Made by a program: the position numbers and the translations under genes
Notes under the pieces: generated by a model
What the model was told of the DNA's origin: nothing
The model's input: only the letters and a program-made list of their open reading frames with translations
Databases searched by the model: none
NCBI GenBank assembly: GCA_009767595.1
Contig: VSDK01026097.1
Coordinates: 43,827-107,826 of the forward strand
Source: Symbiodinium kawagutii
Lineage: Eukaryota; Sar; Dinophyceae; Suessiales; Symbiodiniaceae
DNA length: 64,000 bases
Direction: 5' to 3'
Shown here: in pieces, positions 58,501-64,000 of the stretch
Numbering within the stretch: position 1 is the first letter of the stretch
Layout: each line of letters starts with the position of its first letter

Positions 58501-59339
58501 GCCAACAAGCTGAGCCTACACCACAAAGGGTCATTTCTGATCCATATCAAGCTCCGGCTGAATTACCAGCAGCTGACACACAACCACGACTAGAACCACC
58601 GGGAGGTTCAAGAGCGCCTAATGGCGAGGTTCGGTGGCTCACACCTCGTAGCCTTGAACCTACCCAACAACAACTACCTTCACAAGCTGCTGCGCCGGAA
58701 GCACCAGTGGTTGACCTCACTGAAGATGATGGTGTTGCTCAGCAAGTGGGTGATATGGTGCCTCAGACACCTCCGGGGACACAAGATGTTTCACCTCCTT
58801 CGCCGCATGTGGTTTTGCAAAACCTATGGAGCCAGAACAAGGCTCAGGCGAGGAAAGTTAATGATTGCATGTTTGAGCTCTTCAACTACGAGAGCAATTT
58901 TGGCAAGCCCTTCGCCTTTCCTTACAAGTGCTGGGCACGATTGGATCTCAGCAGAACTTCCCCATGCGGTACATGCTCCACCGGTCCAGACATCAACTAT
59001 GTCAGGTGGAGACGGACCATCAACGCCGACACCGGCGACTTGATTTTCGAGGGCACCATCCATGATGAAGATGAAGGTGATGAGAAACATCATTTTTCTG
59101 GACCATTGAATGTCATCACCGAACTGTGGCACGACACTCCATGCTACAACAAGGCATTCCAAGTTTTTGACTGTTGCTTGGAAGAGATTGAGGCAGGATG
59201 GGATGGTAGCCATGAGACATCATTTAAACAATCCAGGAAGTTCTATGAAACCTATGTGAATGAATTGGCCGCCACGGTGAACGATGATGCCAGTCGTTTG
59301 AGTGACAGCGACACTGACAGAGAAGACATGGCTGGATGA
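52536..59339 (+). CDS. Retrotransposon polyprotein 1: gag, protease, MTase-like, integrase
   Basis: The frame is open from 52512, but the first ATG is 52536, giving 2267 codons ending in TGA 59337-59339. Positions count from that ATG. A zinc-ribbon-like pair of CxxC motifs lies at 40-43 and 57-60. A gag region at about 238-430 includes WQKKLQIWKIQISKYM. The zinc knuckle is at 578-593 (CX2CX4HX6C). The aspartic protease is at 680 (LDTACQRTC; DTA instead of DTG/DSG). The methyltransferase-like domain is at about 1111-1322 (ELFAGEA, HCTPW, LLENP). The integrase has HRNLGH at 1513 and CAAC, a D,D35E core near D1578, D1638 and E1672, and an SH3-like LLAYWRW tail. A long acidic and proline-rich disordered region and a cysteine-containing domain follow. 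Between about 55100 and 55716 the +1 frame, not this one, looks ancestral. The protein would be cut by its own protease and act in particle assembly and integration. Confidence 0.93.
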   Translation: MPLPPGLHVDDPFDWYDGSESEPSIQGPVTASDSDEHWRCARCFGDTFYQIGSTWFCSVCDHTEYINSNSASRRDTSEGTWIFVPRSQQPPDSRDRSNNLQRRRNGSGHNSGGDGTNSNPDVSADAGFRGRNAEVLGVNPTPPPSNPSDRDERAESETPTDDPVVDPGLLNRRQRRRRAQRRNAQAAPQVLPDHAQPAADAQRLQQSLDNLVRTLQQVANPRSSSSAASWNSRMGPEKGVKFKTGSPPTPPAWKYHKEDLRSFVKWQKKLQIWKIQISKYMNKKDAALYLYTSLTGEAEEELEHCSIERINSDDGLEYIEEQLKLGLQTKMVYQKRKLMADYESIVRQQGESMRSFCNRYRRTERALESVNVQVGGMYDSESRGNRLLDRSRLSAENQRLVLIGTAYNLDFSAVQESLCMSFPEHKPPPPLFGKDGQPIKTFKKDFSNTSSAASSSSSSQASTATSSTFNKGKAKGKGKFRAYIADADDNDLGPIAEHEEEAEESEAQEDSPLPDDDDDDADQEKPPADDAGVDSEVPDLSAVAEVLTVTAKKLQAVTLGRKFSGARSISERKKHSTCSACGKVGHWSGDAECEKSSKPSKGSGKNTATDKGKGGYKKVLFTMQHADGSSSNHAPSTSTSTPSPSYFTFMTMFSDVRKCEDLQHVLLTDVDTMAGKMVLDTACQRTCCGSDWLHAHARLLEQHRLHPMTVSASEVYQFGSGAPVNAEARAYLPSMLGDVAVLIGTSVLPNTQIPLLASSSLLTTLGAVIDLSQQLMFIHAWDMALPITKVNGHLTVSLVEFPENISRHEAWQQFSHEKLWERPHPEIMLTEPALSQLHWSKNDIPDTRDEPSASSTMACELASPGLHADQDRVPHLAADGQDGAQRIDAQILADYGRHGSSAGGRQELAEGQEGAVAGSAGVYPSGMEEERKPGRILRTVPDLPFQGQMEQGNGSMGTSGRWTYIFAKILFAAAILFKYLAGFGCEGDVQQVQACPQGQVPGSTVFTENFERAFLEADWISGHDEPPSEPSNLHRRGGRGHGIRGDRQPGGELRLGSAQLSAPTMNGRTMKSGFKKNLIGGIRKSCHAIENENNMYEALANRHRTRRTKVDILELFAGEANISKRASSFGLTSAAPLDYNTGYDLSVPEQQEHCAHIIQMLRPLVLVLGLHCTPWLIMQENMNYNHRPDELLQRCADERPTSEAATEWCKQQARQGRYFLLENPITSRIWEEPCVLELIAVTGATWVTCHSGAYGGVNSKGQMIKKTFKFLSNSPDLLEWLDRKLSSEELQQCVPLEGKEVTLSQHYPPQLVTSILNGIRQLAQLHHPTRFVHQVFVNFTMPSDDQARWQELIQAARNLFQGSNATNMVFNEHDHFHQAVQQLVPWNLTRVQVALRPIVHRSPTNIPYTHRGHVLKHVGNEELEIFAEDLADIVLPRSRFAAPVEVGIFFFGYPQMANQHVGIPGEEHMVHDQQPEQQLQRENPTKEIFYDEITFPNVINIDRTIKTSVARMHRNLGHLPNVELLKLLAMNGITSDQVIKATKALQCAACMRSKGPFKPNPASSPQHVGQFADNLQCDIFYLRDITTANYPILGIICEATHLHVATRLESRSPAHVAEKFRQAWITQFGFPLKLTTDDDGAFEADFAEMLTEGGTYVNVVPGEAHNQMAVIERHNGTLRMLLERIVDSTPCSSPQEIDLALCAATYSKNAATWSSGRPPYIAAFGKIPRVGLDFVNDQRALVAGSNRSEAQQQAMIMRAEAMKTLAEASASSTLRRALLRKTNTDFNANEPQPGSLLAYWRWTARSHRKRGGYKIGRYLGKDPEKGYWLQSGSNTVRVAAHQLRDVFGYEDYIPSKEDVKALKDAEKNLRQDLWQDETMPDEIQVPSEEQVLEEMQDVEFPEAMDFPAMDLPQAIAAQHETPPEEQMHDEGMPPVERPTTPAVIHVHQYQHLEQTQNVFGHAQEPGAPVPFTPNRRNSRARVRSRTPVRQQAEPTPQRVISDPYQAPAELPAADTQPRLEPPGGSRAPNGEVRWLTPRSLEPTQQQLPSQAAAPEAPVVDLTEDDGVAQQVGDMVPQTPPGTQDVSPPSPHVVLQNLWSQNKAQARKVNDCMFELFNYESNFGKPFAFPYKCWARLDLSRTSPCGTCSTGPDINYVRWRRTINADTGDLIFEGTIHDEDEGDEKHHFSGPLNVITELWHDTPCYNKAFQVFDCCLEEIEAGWDGSHETSFKQSRKFYETYVNELAATVNDDASRLSDSDTDREDMAG
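55866..56500 (+). other. C5-methyltransferase-like domain inside the polyprotein
   Basis: Within polyprotein 1, between protease and integrase. DILELFAGEANIS resembles motif I (SAM binding) of cytosine-C5 methyltransferases. LGLHCTPWLIM stands where motif IV carries the catalytic Cys (usually PCQ), and FLLENPI resembles motif VI (ENV). A later YGGVNSKGQMIKKTFKF segment may belong to a target-recognition region. The spacing fits a Rossmann-like fold, but the Pro before the catalytic Cys is His, so activity is uncertain. Capture of cytosine methyltransferases by dinoflagellate retrotransposons is known from published work; whether this domain is one of those cannot be settled here. Confidence 0.6.
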
Positions 59340-59342
59340 GCC

Positions 59343-61094
59343 ATGACCAGGCAAGAGAAGAAGGCGGTTGAGAAGGAGATCCATTATCGGGAGATCATGA
59401 CACAGTCTTCCGAGTACATTCAAGAATTCGTCAATGCGATGATCAAAGAGGCTGATAGCTTCAAGCAGTGGCGCACTTTGAAACCTGTGCCACCTGCGGA
59501 GGCAAAGGCCATTTTGGCCGACCCTGAGCAGAAGAAGCGAGTCATCACAAGCCGGGTTTGCTATAGGGACAAAAACAAGAATGTGCCACCTCTCAAGGCC
59601 AAAGCACGGCTTGTAGCCAGAGGAAACCAAGATCCAGATTTGAAGAATTTGACACGTCAAGCACCCACTCCTAACAGAGTCTCAGAGATGCTCACCTTTG
59701 TTGTTTTCATTTCAGGATTCTGTCACCGTGCTTTTGATTCAGAAGTCTCTTGGCACCTTTGGACTGGTGACGCCTCCACGGCATTCTTGCAGGGCGACCC
59801 CGACTCGACAGAACGATCTGGCAAGCTCTTCCTTCGCGCACCACGGGACCCTATTGTCCAACTCGCCAACGTGCTGCGCAGTGAGCTGTATGAGATAACT
59901 GGTAATATATACGGCCTATGCAATGCTCCTTTCACTTGGGCAACTGAAGTGACTCGAAGGTTGCTTGGACTAGGCTTTGTGCAATCCAGTTTTGATCACA
60001 TGTTTTTCATCTTTGAGGACCCGAAGAACAAGCCCTCTCCATGTGCACTTCTCATTTGCTATGTTGATGACTTCGTCCTCACATATATTGATAGATTTCC
60101 TTTTGAGAAGTTTTGCAACACGTTCAAATGGGGCTCACAACAACACCTCGATGAGAACACCTCCATCGTTTTCAAGGGCAAGGAGATCTCACTTGTGAAC
60201 GACGGAAACACTCCCTTTCTGAAGATTACTCAGAAAACCTTCATCAGTGGACTTGATGAGCCGAAGGTGAGTGTCCGGAACAGGAAGAATGAGATTCTCA
60301 AGGATGAACATTGGCCAGAGTTTCGCTCGATCAATGGATGTTTGCAATGGTTGGCAGGGCAGTGTAGACTGGAGATAGCAGCAACTGTTAGCCTTTCCAA
60401 CCGTGGTTCAGAGACAACCTATGCAGACCTCGATGCCCTATATGATGCCCTGGCTTTTGTGAAACAAACAGCAGACCAGGGAATATGCCTCTTCCCTGTG
60501 CCCATCAACAAGACCACCAACATAGTAGCGTTCTCAGATGCTTCATGGGCCAACGCTCCAAACAGCGCAAGTCAACATGGACAGTTGATAGTGTTGACTC
60601 CACCCACAGTCACTGAAAAGACTTGCTTGGGAGGTTTGGTAGACTGGCGCTCCGGAAGGAGTAAGCGAGTTTGCAGGTCCACCTTAGCGTCAGAAGCGGT
60701 CTCTGCAGATACAGCTGTGGATCGCATGGCGTATGTCCAGTATGCCCTTGCCGAGATCATCTTCGGCCTTCCAGCTCATCGTGTTGGGCAACGACTCACT
60801 CTTTTGGCCACGGACTGTAAAAGTCTGTATGATTGTGTGGTTGCGCAGAACCCCAACATCCAAGACAAGAGATCGCTGGTGAATGTTCGTTCCATCCAGG
60901 AGTTCATAGACTCTCGTTCGACTCACTGGGTTCCAACGTATCTTCAAATGGCAGACGGATTGACGAAGATCAGCAAAGAGCTTCGAGAACGTCTCCTTGA
61001 ATGGCTTCAAAAGCCATTGGTGATTTTAAGGGCAGAAGGTGAGCAATCAAAGAAAAAATACACCAGTGTGAAAGTTGCATGGCATGTCACTTAG
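59343..61094 (+). CDS. Retrotransposon polyprotein 2: reverse transcriptase and RNase H
   Basis: 583 codons in the same register as polyprotein 1, starting at ATG 59343, one codon (GCC) after its TGA. Positions count from that ATG. The reverse transcriptase has KAKARLVARG, the first catalytic Asp in WTGDASTAFLQGD (143), YGLCNAPFTW, and YVDDF at 240-244. RNase H has SDASWA (D399), LASEAV, TDCKSL and ADGLTK (D538), the expected D-E-D-D set. All catalytic residues seen are intact. The TAG stop at 61092-61094 lies inside the 3' LTR, so about nine C-terminal codons are LTR-encoded. Translation would need TGA readthrough or reinitiation, unless the TGA is a recent null mutation. Confidence 0.94.
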   Translation: MTRQEKKAVEKEIHYREIMTQSSEYIQEFVNAMIKEADSFKQWRTLKPVPPAEAKAILADPEQKKRVITSRVCYRDKNKNVPPLKAKARLVARGNQDPDLKNLTRQAPTPNRVSEMLTFVVFISGFCHRAFDSEVSWHLWTGDASTAFLQGDPDSTERSGKLFLRAPRDPIVQLANVLRSELYEITGNIYGLCNAPFTWATEVTRRLLGLGFVQSSFDHMFFIFEDPKNKPSPCALLICYVDDFVLTYIDRFPFEKFCNTFKWGSQQHLDENTSIVFKGKEISLVNDGNTPFLKITQKTFISGLDEPKVSVRNRKNEILKDEHWPEFRSINGCLQWLAGQCRLEIAATVSLSNRGSETTYADLDALYDALAFVKQTADQGICLFPVPINKTTNIVAFSDASWANAPNSASQHGQLIVLTPPTVTEKTCLGGLVDWRSGRSKRVCRSTLASEAVSADTAVDRMAYVQYALAEIIFGLPAHRVGQRLTLLATDCKSLYDCVVAQNPNIQDKRSLVNVRSIQEFIDSRSTHWVPTYLQMADGLTKISKELRERLLEWLQKPLVILRAEGEQSKKKYTSVKVAWHVT

Positions 61095-61241
61095 GTCCCT
61101 TGATTGCACACCTCCGCCACTGTCTGGGCACAGGATCCTAGAGCCATTTGCATTTCGCAGAAAAGCACTGCCATGAGCGCCTTTGGCTTTGCACCACTTG
61201 GTTGACACACCCCACACGTTGCTGGCACGGGGTTGTGTTAG
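61067..61241 (+). repeat. 3' LTR
   Basis: Direct repeat of 52337-52511 with one mismatch (61211). Followed by A and then the GTAAC target duplication at 61243-61247. It contains the stop codon of polyprotein 2. Confidence 0.93.
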
Positions 61242-61242
61242 A

Positions 61243-61247
61243 GTAAC
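61243..61247. repeat. Target-site duplication, right copy
   Basis: GTAAC, identical to 52332-52336. The base at 61242 between the shared LTR sequence and this copy is A, whereas T follows the left LTR at 52512. Confidence 0.75.
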
Positions 61248-62820
61248 ATTGGAAGTATTATGCCAATATTCCTTATTATGTTTTTCTTTGTATCTTTCTT
61301 TCTTCCTCTCTATATGTATGTGTATCTATTTCTATATTTATATATATATAAATAAGTATCTATCTATACTATACCGTTTTTGATCAAGCCATAGGGGAAC
61401 CCCAAAGTTCTGGGTGTTTCTTACTATGCATGACCAATGCACTCGATGAGAACTTGCAAAGGTGCTTCCCTTTACAGCGGCTTGCAAGTTTTGTGCAACG
61501 CTTTCACAGACCTTCGCAGCCTGCGCTTTTCCGAGCCTACCTTGCGACGATCCTAGAGCGCATCTCTCTCTCTCTATTTTTCCTATCGTGATTTTTTTTT
61601 CTCTATCTCTGAAGCATTACTTTCATCCACTTGCTACAGCTTTCCCTCAGACGTTTGACTTCCTGATTTCTTTCTAATAGAAAAACCCTTGAAAACCAGC
61701 TACAACTGGGGCACCAGATGCACCAGCCATTTACAGTTCCAGTTGCAGTTCAATTTAGGCTTGCATGCCTTGTAGAATATGTAGAATCTAGAATTCGTAG
61801 ATTCCCAATGCTCCACAATGAATTTGCCATGCATCTCTTTGGCTCTGTCAGCCGATTTGCCATACATCTTTGTAATCAACAATAGGATGTTTTTGCGTGT
61901 CCACCTTGTTAATTGTTGTTATGTCTGCATGTGCACCAATTAGCGCATGTACGTGCAGAATCATTAGGCGAAATGCACCAATGAACTTACAGAAGTTGAA
62001 TTGTGTTTGTACTGGGTATCTTCAGGAATTATTGAAGACAAAGCTGTGGATGTGCCAGTCAAAATGCGGTACCCTGGTGAACATGCCCAAAGTGACAGAG
62101 AGATCAAGTTAATTTTGATTTGCGTATTTTAGATGATGTTGTGTATTGATCCAGATCTACGTATGTTTTTCCCTAAGGGAGACGGCATCATTTCGATGTT
62201 CCACTTCAGTGATTCTAAAACCTCAAGCCGACTGTGGCAGATCACCGCTCTCCTTGCTTCGTTGCGAGTGTTTAGTGTTTATCAGCAAGAAACGTCACTT
62301 GGGGCGAAGCACCATTGAAAAACATGCCCGGTTGATTGGCGGTATGAATGGATTGTGATCAAATCCACTAAGTGAATCGTAATTTGCTCGATGCAGCATT
62401 TTGCACAGCGTGAGCTGCCATCCCTGAGCCGTTCAACCTGTCGGCTTCAGAGTTGCAGATCAGGTGCAGTGAGCTCTGGCCATTTCACCAGGAGAAGCAC
62501 TGCTGACATGTTGTAAGTGGTACTGGATCCCGCCAGGACAGAACCGGCTTTCTTGAGCGTATGGAAGTGTAATGGTTATGCTCTATAACTTCTCGAAAGA
62601 AGTTTGTGCACGCACGAGTCATAGAAAGTGCCAGAGATAACGTGGGTTTTGAATGTTTTGTTCCGAGATGCTCCAAAAGATGGGTTCGTCAAGCAGTGCG
62701 GAGGTCAGTTGGGAAAAGGGATCAGCAAAAACTGCCTGTCCTTGTGGCAAAACGCGCATTTGCAAGTCAAACTAAAAAAACTCACATTTATAGCTCTTGG
62801 CTAAACTCACAGAGAAGGCG

Positions 62821-62861
<41 letters not shown>

Positions 62862-63240
62862 CTTTTTAAAGATGAGACGCGGAAAAAGTCTACGGCGCTA
62901 AGGCAAAACGCACATATGTGCAAGTCCAAGCCAATATCATTAAACAAACTGACATGCCCGGCACATGTTTGGACGTCCAAATGCTCAAAAAGAGCACGAT
63001 GCTTTGGCGAAACACACATTTGCAAGTCAAAACCGTAAAAACTGGCATTATCAGGATGTCCTTGGAAGATCTAATGCCAAATCGCACGGCACTGCGGCAA
63101 AACCCAATGTGGTTCTGAAATTGGAGCTTTGCATGCCAAAAAGGTTGGGGGACAATGTTTTTATTACATCCAGACGTCAGGCGCTGCCGACTTTTTCCCG
63201 AGAGCGCCTGCGAAGGGTTCTTCGTAAAAAATCAGCCGTA
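61248..63240. other. Noncoding region right of the retrotransposon
   Basis: Contains TATATATATAA and TCTCTCTC tracts (61340-61360, 61563-61580), a (GA)n microsatellite at 62824-62860, and a diverged block GGCAAAACGC.CAT..TGCAAGTC at about 62748, 62902 and 63004 with a partial copy at 63098. Small open frames such as 62606-62869 lack any motif. No gene is called. Confidence 0.5.
62824..62860. repeat. (GA)n microsatellite
   Basis: GA dinucleotide tract with one AAAG interruption at its right end. Confidence 0.95.
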
Positions 63241-63838
63241 TATCAACATCTGTACATCATCACATCAGCAACATCAACATCTGTACATCATCACATCAGC
63301 AACATCAACATCTTCACATCATCACATCTGCAGATCTAGATCTTCGCATCATCACATCTGCAGATCTAGATCTTCACACCCTCACATCTGCAGATCTAGA
63401 TCTTCACACCCTCACATCTGCAGATCTAGATCTTCACACCCTCACATCTGCAGATCTAGATCTTCACACCCTCACATCTGCAGATCTAGATCTTCACACC
63501 CTCACATCTGCAGATCTAGATCATCACACCCTCACATCTGCAGATCTAGATCTTCACAACTCACATCTGCAGATCTAGATCTTCACACCCTCACATCTGC
63601 AGATCTAGATCTTCACACCCTCACATCTGCAGATCTAGATCTTCACACCCTCACATCTGCAGATCTAGATCTTCACACCCTCACATCTGCAGATCTAGAT
63701 CTTCACACCCTCACATCTGCAGATCTAGATCTTCACACCCTCACATCTGCAGATCTAGATCTTCACACCCTCACATCTGCAGATCTAGATCTTCACAATT
63801 GACGTCTCAGATCTAGATCTTCAAACGCTGACATCTGC
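63241..63838. repeat. 30-bp tandem array with palindromic core
   Basis: About 17 units of 30 bp, each carrying GCAGATCTAGATCTTCACACC; the AGATCTAGATCT core is a perfect palindrome and CTGCAG sits at its left edge. One unit near 63551 is a base shorter, and the last two are diverged. It is preceded at 63241-63310 by two units of a related repeat of about 31 bp (CATCAACATCTGTACATCATC). A 215-codon open frame across it is only a repeat translation. There are no unique spacers between units. Confidence 0.95.
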
Positions 63839-64000
63839 AGATCTTTCTCTCTCTCGCTCTTCTTTCTTCTTCTCTCTAAGGCCGGGGCGGTGCCGCCGGA
63901 CCGCCACGAAACGTGACATGTAATTACGCCGTTTCGTGCGTTTCGGACGTCCAAAACCTAGGTAAAATTGCAATTTTGAATTGTCTCCGGTGACCGTTTG
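63839..64000. other. Right-end sequence with short inverted repeat
   Basis: After a TCTCTCTC tract the sequence becomes GC-rich and contains CACGAAACG (63905-63913) and its exact inverse CGTTTCGTG (63930-63938), 16 bases apart. No gene is recognisable before the window ends. Confidence 0.4.

Larger units (their letters stand above)
52337..61242 (+). mobile_element. Ty1/copia-type LTR retrotransposon, nearly intact
   Basis: An 8.9-kb element with two 175-176 bp LTRs, flanking GTAAC duplication, primer-binding site and domain order gag, CCHC zinc knuckle, protease, methyltransferase-like domain, integrase, reverse transcriptase, RNase H. Integrase before reverse transcriptase is the Ty1/copia order. 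The LTRs differ at one position within the shared 175 bases (52481 G against 61211 C), so insertion was recent. Coding capacity is a 2267-codon frame and a 583-codon frame in the same register, split by one TGA. A possible purine-rich tract (AAAGAAAAAA, about 61049-61058) lies about 9 bases before the right LTR. Confidence 0.96.

Noticed and set aside
63155-63802. 215-codon open frame
   Set aside because: It is the translation of the 30-bp tandem array; it repeats one decapeptide and has no independent support.
63241-63838. CRISPR-like array
   Set aside because: Units are contiguous 30-bp tandem copies without unique spacers, and the host is eukaryotic.

Overview
The window looks like nuclear DNA of a dinoflagellate, most probably Symbiodiniaceae or a close Suessiales relative. 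Four observations point there. The genes have tiny exons in multi-kilobase introns, and introns start with GT, GC or GA and end in AG, usually followed by G. All recognisable host genes lie on the + strand. A decayed rDNA piece (5.8S, short ITS2, LSU 5' end) resembles Symbiodiniaceae ITS2 in its recognisable blocks. There is also a Ty1/copia element with a methyltransferase-like domain. The species is not determined.

Layout: 1-235 is a degenerate satellite. 910-5660 is the gene for ribosomal protein eS27 (RPS27), six exons, 82 codons. About 6307-21320 is a class 3 (diacylglycerol-lipase-like) lipase; sixteen exons join in one frame for 351 codons, a further C-terminal exon is recognised, and the N terminus was not found. 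24520-43381 is a CDK7-like cyclin-dependent kinase, fifteen exons, 358 codons, with a 100-N assembly gap in one intron. 44308 onward may begin another + strand gene of unknown function, with a second exon at about 47229-47371. 44835-45075 repeats the left-end satellite in inverted orientation and abuts the rDNA pseudogene (about 45110-45600, minus strand). 47828-48502 is a decayed coding-like stretch on the minus strand. 50384-51187 is a four-copy tandem repeat of about 202 bp with a 22-bp hairpin in its better-preserved units.

52337-61242 is a nearly intact, apparently recent Ty1/copia retrotransposon. It has 175-176 bp LTRs differing at one shared position, a 5-bp target duplication GTAAC, a primer-binding site, a 2267-codon gag-protease-methyltransferase-like-integrase frame, one in-frame TGA, and a 583-codon reverse transcriptase-RNase H frame. 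Between protease and methyltransferase-like domain two frames are open for about 780 bases, and the +1 frame looks like the ancestral one. The right end holds a GA microsatellite, diverged repeats and a 17-unit 30-bp tandem array.

The host genes are housekeeping or signalling genes (translation, lipid signalling, cell cycle or transcription) in tandem on one strand, the arrangement expected for trans-spliced dinoflagellate gene clusters; nothing suggests a shared pathway. Gene models were built by eye from protein-family conservation and splice-phase consistency, without transcripts.
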